Shown here piece after piece: positions 1 to 8,828 of a stretch of 64,000 nucleotides of DNA. Numbering within the stretch: position 1 is the first letter of the stretch; each line of letters starts with the position of its first letter. The translations under genes were made by a program, and so were the position numbers. The stretch spans positions 1,054,001-1,118,000 of the forward strand of contig NZ_UHIL01000001.1 in NCBI RefSeq assembly GCF_900460535.1. The letters are read 5' to 3'. The stretch is from Vibrio parahaemolyticus. GTDB lineage: Bacteria; Pseudomonadota; Gammaproteobacteria; Enterobacterales; Vibrionaceae. The notes beneath the pieces are model-generated. The model ran no database searches, had not been told where the DNA came from, and saw only the letters and a program-made list of their open reading frames with translations.

Positions 1-178
1 TAGTAAAAAGCAAAAGAGTAACGCCGAGATCAGCCAGAGTGACAATAACGTCATTACTTTGATAGCCAAAGGCATGTAAGCCAAAACCCGCTAGTAGAAA
101 ACCGACTAGAGGGGGAAGGCTGCATTTGAGCGCGATGAAGCCTGCTAAAAAAGCCGTTGTAATTAGAATAATTTCCAT
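1..178 (-). CDS. Kef-type cation:proton antiporter, N-terminal fragment (cut by window edge)
   Basis: Only the first 59 codons are in the window; the gene reads leftward off the edge. The start is the ATG whose complement is at 176-178. The translation begins MEIILITTAFLAGF and continues with the LPPLVGFLLAGFGL segment, the pattern of the first two membrane helices of CPA2 (KefB/YbaL-like) monovalent cation:proton antiporters, where the second helix carries the conserved GxLLAGxxLG-like stretch. Such proteins exchange K+ or Na+ for H+ across the inner membrane. The gene lies 28 bases beyond a minus-strand terminator that closes nagC, so it probably has its own promoter. The family call is an inference from a short fragment. 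Confidence 0.6.
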   Translation of the reverse strand, partial: MEIILITTAFLAGFIALKCSLPPLVGFLLAGFGLHAFGYQSNDVIVTLADLGVTLLLFT

Positions 179-203
179 ACTGTTGAGCTAGATTCCTGAT
201 ATA

Positions 204-231
204 CGAAAACGGGCTGTGAAAACACAGCCCG
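204..231 (-). terminator. Rho-independent terminator of nagAC
   Basis: A perfect 9-bp stem (CGGGCTGTG at 210-218 pairing with 223-231) with a 4-base loop is followed, on the minus strand, by TTTTCG. It lies 29 bases beyond the nagC stop and before the next minus-strand gene. Confidence 0.75.
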
Positions 232-259
232 AGATTGTAACTCAATTAGTTGTATAAAC

Positions 260-1474
260 TTAGTCTTCTAGTAACTTTTGTAACAAAACGCCATTTAACA
301 TTGCTCGTTTTATCATGGCAAAAGCGCCCATTGTTGGCTGCTTATCAATGTGAGAAGCCACAATTGGAAGATCGTTGTGGAAGGTTTTCAGTGACTGGTT
401 TTCTACATTTCTTTGAATTGCAGGGAAAACAATGTCTTGTGCAGCCGTGATGTCACCTGCAATCACGATTTTTTGTGGGTTAAACAAGTTGATGGTGATA
501 GCGATGGCTTTACCCAACTGGTTACCAACACGTACTAAGCTCTGTTTCGCGAGCTCATCACCGTTCATAGCATGAGTGCATACATCTTCAATCGTAATGT
601 GCTCCAATTGCGTTAAGCTAGACTCATAGCCTTGTGCTATGAGCTGTTTAACGCGTTGGATGATCGCTGGGTTAGCAGCAACCGTTTCAAGACAGCCAAA
701 GTTGCCGCATTGGCATTGCTCACCAAGAGGGTCAATTTGAATGTGGCCAATTTCACCTACGTTACGGTTAAAACCTAGAAACACTTGGCCGTTAACAATG
801 ATACCTGCGCCAGTACCGCGGTGTACACTGACTAAGATAGAGTCTTGGCAATCTTGGCTAGCACCAAAATAATGTTCTGCAAGTGCCATACCACGGACGT
901 CGTTACCGACAAAGCAAGCCGTATTGAACTTCTCTCGGATAATTTCACCAAGCGCAAGGTTATCAATATCCGTATTTGGCATGTACTCAACGACGCCTGT
1001 CGTAGGGTTAACTAGGCCTGGTAACGTAATACCGATAGCAATCAACTGGTCAATTTTATCTTGGCAACGACTTACGAAGTCTTTTAATAAATCAATAAGA
1101 CCTGCGATCAAATCGGCTTGGTTGGTGTAGTGAAGTTCGTGTTGATCTTCTGCCAGTGCAGTGCCGCCTAAGTCATAGAGACAGAATTGAACGTAGTCTC
1201 GACCCAAACGAACGGCGATAGAGTGAAAAGGCTTCACTTCAGTGGTCAATGAGATTGCTCGACGACCACCTGTTGAAGCTTGTTGGGCGACCTCTTTAAT
1301 GAGGCCGCGTTCCAATAGTTGACGGGTGATTTTAGTAACACTCGCTGGAGCAAGCTGGCTAACATCCGCGACTTGAATTCGGGAGATAGGACCTTGCTGA
1401 TCAATCAGCCTGTATACCGCAGCGCTGTTAAGCTGTTTTACTAAATCTACATTACCAATCTGTCCGCCATTCAT
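260..1474 (-). CDS. nagC: N-acetylglucosamine repressor NagC, ROK family
   Basis: 404 residues, the usual NagC length. An N-terminal winged helix-turn-helix (about residues 10-75, including the SVTKITRQLLERGL recognition region) precedes a ROK sugar-binding domain. The ROK zinc motif CQCGNFGCLE is complete near residue 250, and the GEIGHI segment before it carries the conserved zinc/sugar histidine. NagC represses GlcNAc uptake and catabolism genes and is released by GlcNAc-6-phosphate, the product of the NagE PTS. It starts only 2 bases after the nagA stop, so nagA and nagC form one operon, divergent from nagE, as in other Vibrionaceae. A terminator follows it. Confidence 0.95.
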   Translation of the reverse strand: MNGGQIGNVDLVKQLNSAAVYRLIDQQGPISRIQVADVSQLAPASVTKITRQLLERGLIKEVAQQASTGGRRAISLTTEVKPFHSIAVRLGRDYVQFCLYDLGGTALAEDQHELHYTNQADLIAGLIDLLKDFVSRCQDKIDQLIAIGITLPGLVNPTTGVVEYMPNTDIDNLALGEIIREKFNTACFVGNDVRGMALAEHYFGASQDCQDSILVSVHRGTGAGIIVNGQVFLGFNRNVGEIGHIQIDPLGEQCQCGNFGCLETVAANPAIIQRVKQLIAQGYESSLTQLEHITIEDVCTHAMNGDELAKQSLVRVGNQLGKAIAITINLFNPQKIVIAGDITAAQDIVFPAIQRNVENQSLKTFHNDLPIVASHIDKQPTMGAFAMIKRAMLNGVLLQKLLED

Positions 1475-1476
1475 GC

Positions 1477-2613
1477 TTAATTTTGCTCGTATTGTCCGTT
1501 AACAACCGTCGCTTTAACGTTGAAGTCACGATCGAAAATAGTTAGGTTTGCAACCATGCCTTTTCGAATACGGCCGAGACGGTCCTCAACGCCAATTGCT
1601 GTCGCTGGGTACAGTGTAGCCATTCGTAGAGCTTCTTCTAAAGCGATACCTGCGTGCTCAACTGTGTTCTGAACTGCTTCAATCATAGTCAGAGCTGAGC
1701 CGCCTAGTGTGCCGTTTTCATCAACACACTTACCATCTCGGTAATATACTTTCTTACCGACAAAAATAAAGTGATCAATGTTAGCACCTGCCGGAGCTGT
1801 GGCATCGGTCACCAAAACAAGCTTTTCACCTTTGATTTTATGAGCAATTCGAATGTTTGCGTAGTCTACGTGGAAGCCGTCAGCAATGATGCCTGCGTAG
1901 ATCTCTGGTGTATCGTAAATAGCACCAACCACTCCTGGCTCACGACCAACCATAGGAGTCATCGCATTGAATAGATGAGTGGCAAAAGTAATACCAGCCT
2001 CAAACCCTTTACGAGCTTCAGCATAGGTCGCGTTTGTGTGACCGATTGAAACCACAATGCCTGCAGCTTTTAGGCGTGCGATATGTTCAGGGTCGTTCTG
2101 CTCTGGCGCAAGAGTTACTTTGGCAATGATGTCTGCATTTGAGCAAATAAGGTCAATCATGCCGTCATCGGATGGACGGATGAAGTCAACGCTATGAATA
2201 CCTTTTTTCGCGACGTTAAGGTATGGGCCTTCAAGATGTAGGCCAAGCGATTGGTTTTGGTATTTTTTGTGATATTCGCGAGCTGCGGCGATTGCCGCGC
2301 GCATATCTTCATCAGAAGACGTAATAAGCGTAGGAAGGAAGCTGGTACAACCCGACTTTAGGTTTGCTTCGTGCATGATTTGCATCGTTTCTGCTGTGAT
2401 AGCATCGTTCAACATGACGCCGCCACAACCGTTCAGTTGCAGGTCGATAAAACCAGGACTTAAGTTAGCTCCATTAAGATCTTTTACTTCAATGCCTTTC
2501 GGTAGTTCAGCAACGGGCACAATGGATTGAATTAGATCGTTTTCAACGATGACCGCATGATCGGTAAGAACATCACTACCGGTATAGATTTTACAGTTAC
2601 TTAGCGCGTACAT
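1477..2613 (-). CDS. nagA: N-acetylglucosamine-6-phosphate deacetylase
   Basis: 378 residues of an amidohydrolase-fold enzyme that removes acetate from GlcNAc-6-P in the cytosol, giving glucosamine-6-P. Recognisable NagA motifs in order are [14 protein letters not shown] (about residue 55), HLEGPYLN (about 127), IGHTNATY (about 192), [10 protein letters not shown] (about 212) and [10 protein letters not shown] (about 268), where the Asp is the catalytic base. It is the first gene of the nagAC operon; its substrate comes from NagE, encoded divergently 490 bases away. Expression is likely controlled from the shared intergenic region by CRP and by NagC itself. Confidence 0.95.
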   Translation of the reverse strand: MYALSNCKIYTGSDVLTDHAVIVENDLIQSIVPVAELPKGIEVKDLNGANLSPGFIDLQLNGCGGVMLNDAITAETMQIMHEANLKSGCTSFLPTLITSSDEDMRAAIAAAREYHKKYQNQSLGLHLEGPYLNVAKKGIHSVDFIRPSDDGMIDLICSNADIIAKVTLAPEQNDPEHIARLKAAGIVVSIGHTNATYAEARKGFEAGITFATHLFNAMTPMVGREPGVVGAIYDTPEIYAGIIADGFHVDYANIRIAHKIKGEKLVLVTDATAPAGANIDHFIFVGKKVYYRDGKCVDENGTLGGSALTMIEAVQNTVEHAGIALEEALRMATLYPATAIGVEDRLGRIRKGMVANLTIFDRDFNVKATVVNGQYEQN

Positions 2614-2970
2614 AGTCAGCTAGTCCTTATAGATGAGAATTCAATTTCTGTATCGTTATCTAATCGGCGACTGAATGAGTCATGTGGGTACTTAGTTTGT
2701 ATCACTGAATTAGATAACGAGTCACATACAGCAAGTTGCGTTTTATCGATGTCATTGTCAGAGTAACTAACTGAAAAATAATAAATGAATTGTTTTTTAT
2801 GATTCTTTTTCAGAGCAAAGTTACTAAGAATTACCCGCCGAGATACCAAAATAACACTGATTCTGCCTTGCATAAAGTGCGAGAATATTATCTTTAAAAC
2901 GCCATTTTTTCGTATAATAAAATAAGTTTTATGATCTCGCTAGCAAAAACCTTTCGAAAGGGCAAATTGT

Positions 2971-2986
2971 GGTGATTATGATCACA
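2971..2986. promoter_or_regulatory. CRP-cAMP binding site (predicted)
   Basis: GGTGATTATGATCACA matches the CRP consensus TGTGA-N6-TCACA at 9 of 10 half-site positions. It lies 117 bases upstream of the nagE start codon, which fits catabolite activation of a PTS sugar operon; it could serve either divergent gene. Confidence 0.7.
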
Positions 2987-2999
2987 AACAATGAGCTTT

Positions 3000-3019
3000 T
3001 AATTTGCGGAGCAAAATTA
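3000..3019. promoter_or_regulatory. Candidate NagC operator
   Basis: TAATTTGCGGAGCAAAATTA is a near-palindrome with AT-rich arms and symmetric G/C pairs, the general form of NagC operators, placed 83 bases before nagE. The exact Vibrio NagC consensus is not certain to me, so this is a suggestion only. Confidence 0.35.
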
Positions 3020-3102
3020 ATGTCATAAACTGACGATGACTAAATTGAACGACTGAAATAAGTCATTCAACATAACATCGAATCCTATAGGGGGAACTTA
3101 AG

Positions 3103-4674
3103 GTGAATATTCTCGGATACGCGCAGAAGTTAGGTAAAGCTCTTATGCTTCCTATCGCGACTTTGCCAATCGCAGGCTTGTTACTGCGCTTGGGCCAACC
3201 TGATGTATTTGACATCGCGTTTATGGCACAAGCCGGTAACTCAATCTTCTCTAACCTTCCATTGTTATTTGGTCTAGGTATCGCGATCGGCTTATCAAAA
3301 GACGGTCAAGGTGCTGCAGGTCTTGCTGGTGCGGTTGCGTACTTCGTACTTACTGCGACAGCGTCAACAATCGATGCGTCAGTTAACATGTCATTCTTCG
3401 GTGGTATCATCGCAGGTATCATTGCTGGCCATTCTTACAACGCTTTCCATGCAACACGCCTTCCTGAGTGGCTAGCATTCTTCTCTGGTAAGCGCCTAGT
3501 GCCAATTATGGCTGGTTTGTTCGCCCTAGTTGCTGGTGCTGTTTCAGGTATTGTATGGCCAACAATCCAAGGTGGTCTAGATGCACTTGCTCACGGTATC
3601 TCTACTTCTGGCGCAATCGGTCAGTTTGTATACGGTACGCTTAACCGTGCTCTAATTCCTGTAGGTCTGCACCACGTACTGAACTCTTTCTTCTGGTTTG
3701 GTATGGGCTCTTGTCAAGAAGTGCTAGTTTCTGGCGCAACAGCTGCTGGTCAAGCTCTTCCTGCACTACAACAACTTTGTGTTGACCCAGCTCTAGCTAA
3801 GACTCTTGTTGCTGGTCAAACTCACACATTTGAATTCGCTAACTCAGTAACTCCAGAAATTACAGCAACTGTTAAAGAAGTAACTGAAACAGTTAAATCT
3901 GGTGACCTACACCGTTTCTTCGGCGGCGATAAGAGCGCTGGTGTATTCATGAACGGTTTCTTCCCAGTAATGATGTTCGGCCTACCAGGTGCAGCACTTG
4001 CTATGTACCTAGCAGCTCCTGTTGAGAAACGTAGCCAAGTTGGTGGTGCATTGTTCTCTGTTGCATTCTGTTCATTCCTAACTGGTATCACAGAGCCTCT
4101 AGAGTTTATGTTCGTATTCCTAGCTCCTGCTCTATACGCGATTCACGCAGTGTTCACTGGTCTATCGCTAGTTGTTGCTAACATGCTTGGTACGCTACAC
4201 GGCTTCACATTCTCTGCTGGTCTAATTGACTACTTGTTGAACTACGGTCTAGCAACTAAACCTCTACTACTAGGTGCAGTTGGTCTTGGCTTCGGTGCTC
4301 TTTACTTCTTCACATTCAGCTTCGCAATCCGCGCGTTTAACCTAAAATCGCCAGGCCGTGAAGATGATGATAGCCAAGCAGCAGCACCAGCAGGTGAAGC
4401 AAAAAGTGGTGACCTAGCTCGTCAATACCTAAAAGCGCTAGGTGGTCATGACAACCTAACTTCAATTGACGCATGTATCACTCGTCTACGTCTAACTCTG
4501 AAAGATCGTTCAGTAGCTGATGAAGAAGTGTTGAAGAAACTAGGTGCGAAAGGTGTTGTTAAACTAGGTGAAAACAACCTTCAAGTTATCCTTGGTCCTC
4601 TAGCAGAAATCGTTGCTGGTGAAATGAAAGCAATCGGCGCAAACGAAGACCTATCGAATGTAAAACTACCATAA
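3103..4674 (+). CDS. nagE: PTS N-acetylglucosamine transporter, EIICB
   Basis: 523 residues starting at GTG behind a GGGGGA ribosome site. The first ~390 residues form the hydrophobic EIIC channel (LPIATLPIAGLLLRLG at the start, the GFTFSAGLIDYLL segment near 370). Residues about 440-515 form the EIIB domain with the phosphorylated cysteine in DACITRLRLTL. It imports GlcNAc while phosphorylating it to GlcNAc-6-P. E. coli NagE is about 650 residues because it carries a C-terminal EIIA domain; here EIIA is absent, so the phosphate must come from a separate protein such as Crr. Divergent from nagAC, and followed by a terminator. Confidence 0.95.
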   Translation: MNILGYAQKLGKALMLPIATLPIAGLLLRLGQPDVFDIAFMAQAGNSIFSNLPLLFGLGIAIGLSKDGQGAAGLAGAVAYFVLTATASTIDASVNMSFFGGIIAGIIAGHSYNAFHATRLPEWLAFFSGKRLVPIMAGLFALVAGAVSGIVWPTIQGGLDALAHGISTSGAIGQFVYGTLNRALIPVGLHHVLNSFFWFGMGSCQEVLVSGATAAGQALPALQQLCVDPALAKTLVAGQTHTFEFANSVTPEITATVKEVTETVKSGDLHRFFGGDKSAGVFMNGFFPVMMFGLPGAALAMYLAAPVEKRSQVGGALFSVAFCSFLTGITEPLEFMFVFLAPALYAIHAVFTGLSLVVANMLGTLHGFTFSAGLIDYLLNYGLATKPLLLGAVGLGFGALYFFTFSFAIRAFNLKSPGREDDDSQAAAPAGEAKSGDLARQYLKALGGHDNLTSIDACITRLRLTLKDRSVADEEVLKKLGAKGVVKLGENNLQVILGPLAEIVAGEMKAIGANEDLSNVKLP

Positions 4675-4699
4675 TTACATCGAACTAATATTTGATTAG

Positions 4700-4726
4700 A
4701 GACCTCCTTCGGGAGGTCTTTTTTTG
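4700..4726 (+). terminator. Rho-independent terminator of nagE
   Basis: AGACCTCC-TTCG-GGAGGTCT hairpin with an 8-bp perfect stem and UUCG tetraloop, followed by a run of T. Confidence 0.9.
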
Positions 4727-4909
4727 TTTTAGTGCTTTGAATCTGCTGTGCATTCACGCGAACTCGATAAATATTGCCGTTTTAGCGCGAGTTCTTGTTG
4801 TCTAATGGCTTAGAATTGTGGATCATTAGAAACAATGCACTCTGTAAAACCATATCGGATACAGAGTTCCGTTTTCTCTGACAATACTTATATTTTTGAG
4901 GTGCTATAG

Positions 4910-6580
4910 ATGAGTGAAGCTGATGCTCGTCCATCAAACTTTATTCGCCAGATCATTGATAAGGATCTAGCGGATGGCAAACACACTAGCGTGCATACTC
5001 GATTCCCGCCGGAGCCAAATGGCTACCTGCACATCGGTCATGCTAAGTCTATCTGTTTGAACTTCGGTATTGCTCAGGACTACCAGGGTCAATGTAACTT
5101 ACGTTTCGACGATACAAACCCTGAAAAAGAAGACATCGAATACGTTGAGTCTATCAAGAAAGATGTAAACTGGTTAGGCTTCGAGTGGGATGGTGAAGTA
5201 TGTTACTCATCAAACTACTTCGACAAGCTTTACGAATATGCAATTGAATTGATTAACAAAGGCTTAGCGTACGTAGATGAGCTAAGTCCAGAGCAGATTC
5301 GTGAGTACCGTGGCACGCTAAAAGAGCCAGGTAAGCCAAGCCCATACCGCGACCGTTCTGTTGAAGAAAACTTAGCGCTATTTGAAAAAATGCGCGCAGG
5401 TGAATTTGAAGAAGGTAAAGCGTGTCTTCGTGCGAAGATCGATATGGGTTCGTCATTCATGGTTATGCGTGATCCAGTGCTATACCGTGTACGTTTTGCT
5501 ACTCACCATCAAACGGGTGATAAGTGGTGCATTTACCCAATGTACGACTTCACACACTGTATCTCTGATGCGCTAGAAGGCATTACGCACTCTATCTGTA
5601 CGCTAGAGTTCATGGACAACCGTCGTTTGTACGACTGGGTATTAGACAACATCACAATTGATTGTCGTCCTCATCAATACGAGTTCAGCCGTCTAAACCT
5701 AGAATACACAGTGATGTCTAAGCGTAAGCTAAACCAACTAGTAACCGAAAAATTGGTTAACGGTTGGGATGATCCTCGTATGCCAACAGTATCTGGTTTA
5801 CGTCGTCGTGGTTTCACACCTGCGTCAATCCGCGAATTCTGTAAGCGTATCGGCGTGACGAAGCAAGAAAACATGATCGAGTTTAGCTCGCTTGAATCTT
5901 GTATTCGTGACGACCTAAACGAAAATGCACCTCGTGCGATGGCTGTGTTGGACCCTGTTAAAGTTGTTATTGAGAACTTTGAAGAGGGCGCTGTAGAAAA
6001 TCTAACGCTGGCTAACCATCCAAATAAACCTGAAATGGGTGAGCGTGAAGTGCCGTTTACTCGTGAAGTTTGGATCGAGCGTGAAGACTTCCGTGAAGAA
6101 GCGAATAAAAAGTACAAGCGTCTAGTTCTTGGTAAAGAAGTTCGTTTACGTGGTGCTTACGTGATCAAAGCTGAGCGTGTTGAAAAAGACGCGGAAGGCA
6201 ACATCACAACGATTTACTGTACTTACGATCCCGAAACGCTAGGCAAAAACCCAGCAGATGGTCGTAAAGTTAAAGGCGTAATTCACTGGGTATCTGCGGA
6301 TAAAGCGCTACCAGCAGAAATTCGCCTATACGATCGTTTGTTCACTGTTCCAAATCCTGCAGCAGCAGAAGACTTCGCTTCAACCATTAACCCTGATTCA
6401 CTCGTTGTGATCAACGGTTTCGTTGAGCCAAGCCTGGCATCTGCAGAAGCAGAGCAAGGCTACCAGTTCGAGCGTATGGGTTACTTCTGTGCGGATTCTA
6501 AAGATTCAACTGCAAATAACCTAGTGTTCAACCGCACGGTTGGCCTACGTGATACATGGGCGAAAATTGAGAACCAATAA
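4910..6580 (+). CDS. glnS: Glutaminyl-tRNA synthetase
   Basis: 556 residues, the normal bacterial GlnRS length. The class I signature [15 protein letters not shown] (HIGH motif, about residues 33-47) and the KMSKS-equivalent VMSKRKL (about 268) are both present. The C-terminal half is the beta-barrel anticodon-binding region. The enzyme charges tRNA-Gln in the cytosol. It stands alone between two terminators, with a GAGG-type ribosome site 8 bases before ATG. Confidence 0.97.
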   Translation: MSEADARPSNFIRQIIDKDLADGKHTSVHTRFPPEPNGYLHIGHAKSICLNFGIAQDYQGQCNLRFDDTNPEKEDIEYVESIKKDVNWLGFEWDGEVCYSSNYFDKLYEYAIELINKGLAYVDELSPEQIREYRGTLKEPGKPSPYRDRSVEENLALFEKMRAGEFEEGKACLRAKIDMGSSFMVMRDPVLYRVRFATHHQTGDKWCIYPMYDFTHCISDALEGITHSICTLEFMDNRRLYDWVLDNITIDCRPHQYEFSRLNLEYTVMSKRKLNQLVTEKLVNGWDDPRMPTVSGLRRRGFTPASIREFCKRIGVTKQENMIEFSSLESCIRDDLNENAPRAMAVLDPVKVVIENFEEGAVENLTLANHPNKPEMGEREVPFTREVWIEREDFREEANKKYKRLVLGKEVRLRGAYVIKAERVEKDAEGNITTIYCTYDPETLGKNPADGRKVKGVIHWVSADKALPAEIRLYDRLFTVPNPAAAEDFASTINPDSLVVINGFVEPSLASAEAEQGYQFERMGYFCADSKDSTANNLVFNRTVGLRDTWAKIENQ

Positions 6581-6600
6581 TCTCAATCGTTACCTATAGA

Positions 6601-6630
6601 AAAATGCCAGCAATTGCTGGCATTTTTGTT
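6601..6630 (+). terminator. Rho-independent terminator of glnS
   Basis: AAAATGCCAGC-AATT-GCTGGCATTTTT hairpin, 20 bases after the glnS stop, with T-rich tail. Confidence 0.9.
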
Positions 6631-6663
6631 TTTGGATTAAGCAAAACAAAAAGTACAGATACA

Positions 6664-6697
6664 AAAAACGCCAGCTTTAACTGGCGTTTATTTTTAA
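6664..6697 (-). terminator. Rho-independent terminator of fur
   Basis: AAACGCCAG / CTGGCGTTT stem with a 6-base loop; on the minus strand it is followed by a T run. It lies 13 bases after the fur stop. Confidence 0.8.
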
Positions 6698-6709
6698 TCT
6701 ACAAGCAAA

Positions 6710-7159
6710 TTATTTTGCAGGTTTGTGCGCATCTGGGTTTTCTTTGCAACCACCGTCACTGCATTTACCGTATAGGTATAAGCTGTGGTTTGTTAGCGTC
6801 ACATTGTACTTAGCTGCGATTTCGCGTTGGCGCTCTTCAATGATGTCGTCAGAAAACTCAATTACTTCACCACAGTCTAGACATACTAGGTGGTCGTGGT
6901 GATGTTGAGTTGACAATTCGAAGACTGACTTGCCACCTTCAAAGTGGTGACGAGTAACAATACCTGCATCGTCGAATTGGTTTAGAACGCGATAAACAGT
7001 TGCTAGACCTATCTCTTCACCTAGATCAATCAGCTTTTTGTACAAATCTTCAGCACTGATGTGCTGGCAGTCTGGCTGCTGAAGTACTTCTAGAATTTTT
7101 AGCCTTGGAAGGGTAACTTTTAGACCCGCATCCTTCAGCGCCTGATTATTATCTGACAT
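6710..7159 (-). CDS. fur: Ferric uptake regulator Fur
   Basis: 149 residues. The N-terminal winged helix (about 1-80, with ISAEDLYKKL and GLATVYRVLNQF) binds DNA, and the C-terminal domain holds the metal sites: HHHDHLVCLDCGEVIEF (about 86-102) and the second cysteine cluster CSDGGCKE (about 133-140). With Fe2+ it represses iron uptake genes, plausibly including feoABC in this window. It is monocistronic, with a TATAAT box upstream and its own terminator. I did not find a convincing Fur box in front of it. Confidence 0.97.
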   Translation of the reverse strand: MSDNNQALKDAGLKVTLPRLKILEVLQQPDCQHISAEDLYKKLIDLGEEIGLATVYRVLNQFDDAGIVTRHHFEGGKSVFELSTQHHHDHLVCLDCGEVIEFSDDIIEERQREIAAKYNVTLTNHSLYLYGKCSDGGCKENPDAHKPAK

Positions 7160-7213
7160 ATACTTTCCCGTTGGATCATCTGCAGCGATTTAACAGAATT
7201 CAATATTCCTACC

Positions 7214-7219
7214 ATTATA
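7214..7219 (-). promoter_or_regulatory. Probable -10 box of fur
   Basis: A perfect TATAAT on the minus strand, 54 bases upstream of the fur start codon. The matching -35 is weak (TTTAAT/TTAATG), which would suit activation by another factor. Confidence 0.45.
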
Positions 7220-7358
7220 GGCGAAGCGCTAAAAACATTAAACCACGAACTTCAAAGGGTTAATAGAATCTTTTTGTAAATTGGAAATGGGTCGATTATA
7301 TTACAGATCTGACCAGTTACAATTTTGTAACATGAGCTTAGAGAGGGCACGGACTGCA

Positions 7359-7862
7359 ATGAATAAGCGACTCGCGAAGATTTATAAACCAGGGATTGTG
7401 AAATTTGCGTTGAATGTATGGCCACCATTTTGGGGGGCCGGAATTAAAATCTTACATATTTCTGAAGACTTCCGAATGGTTAAAGTTCGTTTGAAACTTC
7501 GCTGGTGGAACAAAAATGCCAATCGTACACAGTATGGAGGCAGTATTTTTTCCTTAACCGATCCCATTTACTCTCTCATGTTGATGGGTATTCTACGTGA
7601 AGAGTATTACGTGTGGGATAAAGAGGCGAGCATCAACTTTATCAAGCCAGGACAAAGCGATTTGTTTGCTGAGTTTAAGATCACGGATGGCATGCTAGAC
7701 GAGATCTATCAGATGACTCGAAACGGCGAAAAGTGCTTTCCTGAATTCATTACGCATGTAAAAGACAAACAAGGGAATGTGGTATCTGAAGTTCAGCGCA
7801 AGTTATATGTGAGAAAGAAGCCTCAATATCGAGAAGAAGAGGCGGTAACGGAAGCGCCTTAA
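7359..7862 (+). CDS. DUF4442 hotdog-fold protein (thioesterase-like, function unknown)
   Basis: 167 residues from the start MNKRLAKIYKPG. An upstream in-frame ATG at 7281 exists, but a plausible promoter (TATATT near 7297) lies inside that extension, and the later ATG has GAGAGG upstream. The protein has the compact single-domain hotdog layout of DUF4442: NRTQYGGSIFSLTDPIYSLML corresponds to the long central helix, and the edge strands follow. Related proteins (YiiD C-terminal region) resemble acyl-CoA thioesterases, but no substrate is known. It is followed by a bidirectional terminator shared with fldA. Confidence 0.75.
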   Translation: MNKRLAKIYKPGIVKFALNVWPPFWGAGIKILHISEDFRMVKVRLKLRWWNKNANRTQYGGSIFSLTDPIYSLMLMGILREEYYVWDKEASINFIKPGQSDLFAEFKITDGMLDEIYQMTRNGEKCFPEFITHVKDKQGNVVSEVQRKLYVRKKPQYREEEAVTEAP

Positions 7863-7873
7863 TTTAATGCTAT

Positions 7874-7903
7874 AAAAAAGACCTCTAATCGGAGGTCTTT
7901 TTT
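7874..7903. terminator. Bidirectional terminator between DUF4442 gene and fldA
   Basis: AAAAAAGACCTC / GAGGTCTTTTTT, a 12-bp perfect stem with a 6-base loop; T run on either strand, serving the converging genes. Confidence 0.9.
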
Positions 7904-7912
7904 AATACTTAC

Positions 7913-8446
7913 TTAGCCTTCTAGCTCAGCTAGGCACATTTCTTCGTAAATCTGCTTAACCCAGTTTTCGACGCGTTGGTCAGTCAACTCAGGTTGACGG
8001 TCTTCATCAATACATAGACCTACGAATTGGCTTTCGTCGCCTTCTACAAGTGCTTTTGAAGCTTCAAACTCGTAGCCTTCAGTTGAAGTATGGCCAAGAA
8101 TTGTGCCGCCTTTAGACTCAACGATGTCACGCACTGTACCCATCGCATCGCAGAAGTATTCTGCGTAGTCTTCTTGGTCGCCACAGCCGAAGATAGCCAC
8201 TAGCTTAGTAGAGAAATCGATCTGCTCAAGTTCAGGGAAGAAATCATCCCAATCACATTGTGCTTCGCCGTAGTACCAAGTAGGGATACCTAGAAGAAGA
8301 AGATCAAAGTTATCAATGTCTTCTTTGCTGCTTTTCGCGATGTCTTGAACGTGAACTAGATGTTTGCCTAGTTGCTTTTGAATCATCTTTGCAACGGCTT
8401 CAGTATTACCTGTGTCGCTACCGAAGAAGATACCTACACTTGCCAT
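7913..8446 (-). CDS. fldA: Flavodoxin, long-chain
   Basis: 177 residues. The FMN phosphate loop SDTGNTEAVA is at residues 10-19, the isoalloxazine-stacking loop PTWYYGEAQCDWDDF at about 55-70 and the third loop GCGDQEDYAEYFCDAMG at about 92-108; the inserted segment after about 120 marks the long-chain class. It is a low-potential one-electron carrier in the cytosol (for example for IspG/H, BioB and MetH activation). It lies directly downstream of the DUF2788 gene and the YbfF-like esterase gene on the same strand, as is usual in Vibrio. Confidence 0.96.
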   Translation of the reverse strand: MASVGIFFGSDTGNTEAVAKMIQKQLGKHLVHVQDIAKSSKEDIDNFDLLLLGIPTWYYGEAQCDWDDFFPELEQIDFSTKLVAIFGCGDQEDYAEYFCDAMGTVRDIVESKGGTILGHTSTEGYEFEASKALVEGDESQFVGLCIDEDRQPELTDQRVENWVKQIYEEMCLAELEG

Positions 8447-8494
8447 AGAGTCTATACCTTTACATTGTTTGTTATGGGCAATGGTACTGAGGGT

Positions 8495-8716
8495 TTAACC
8501 TAACCCCGAGCCTTCCCAAGTGAGCTGAATAATGCCTTTTGCAATAAAGCCAGCACAGCCTAGGAAAAGGACTAACCATACAATACGACGACCAAAAACA
8601 GGTACATTGCCTTGCTTTAGCACATCTTTTATTGCCATCCCGATGAAAAAGAAGATAGCAGCAAAAAGAAGATCGAGCCCAATAGACTCGAGCATATCCA
8701 TATAGTCGTAAAGCAT
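8495..8716 (-). CDS. DUF2788 small inner-membrane protein
   Basis: 73 residues with two predicted transmembrane helices (about 11-29, LDLLFAAIFFFIGMAI, and about 44-63, RIVWLVLFLGCAGFIAKGI) separated by a short basic loop. The family is conserved in gammaproteobacteria next to fldA and ybfF, with no known function. It is 48 bases upstream of fldA on the same strand, so cotranscription is likely. Confidence 0.8.
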   Translation of the reverse strand: MLYDYMDMLESIGLDLLFAAIFFFIGMAIKDVLKQGNVPVFGRRIVWLVLFLGCAGFIAKGIIQLTWEGSGLG

Positions 8717-8828
8717 TTTAGTCCTTCATGCCGAAAAATCATGGGCGCACTATACCACTGTTACACAGTATTGTTAATGCACTACAAGGAGGGTTATTTC
8801 AATAATCTATTGTTGCTTTTCGAATTTG

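Larger units (their letters stand above)
2614..3102. promoter_or_regulatory. Divergent nagA / nagE control region
   Basis: A 489-base AT-rich stretch between the divergent nagAC operon and nagE. An open frame of 85 codons on the minus strand (2616-2873) has no recognisable protein features and ends just before nagA, so it is taken as non-coding leader. The region contains a clear CRP-like site and a candidate NagC operator (listed separately). A further AT-rich block at 2900-2935 has ATTTT...AAAAT symmetry that could be another NagC half-site, but this is weak. Confidence 0.6.

Noticed and set aside
2616..2873. 85-codon minus-strand ORF upstream of nagA
   Set aside because: No recognisable domain, lies in the divergent control region, and most likely reflects chance openness of AT-rich leader DNA.
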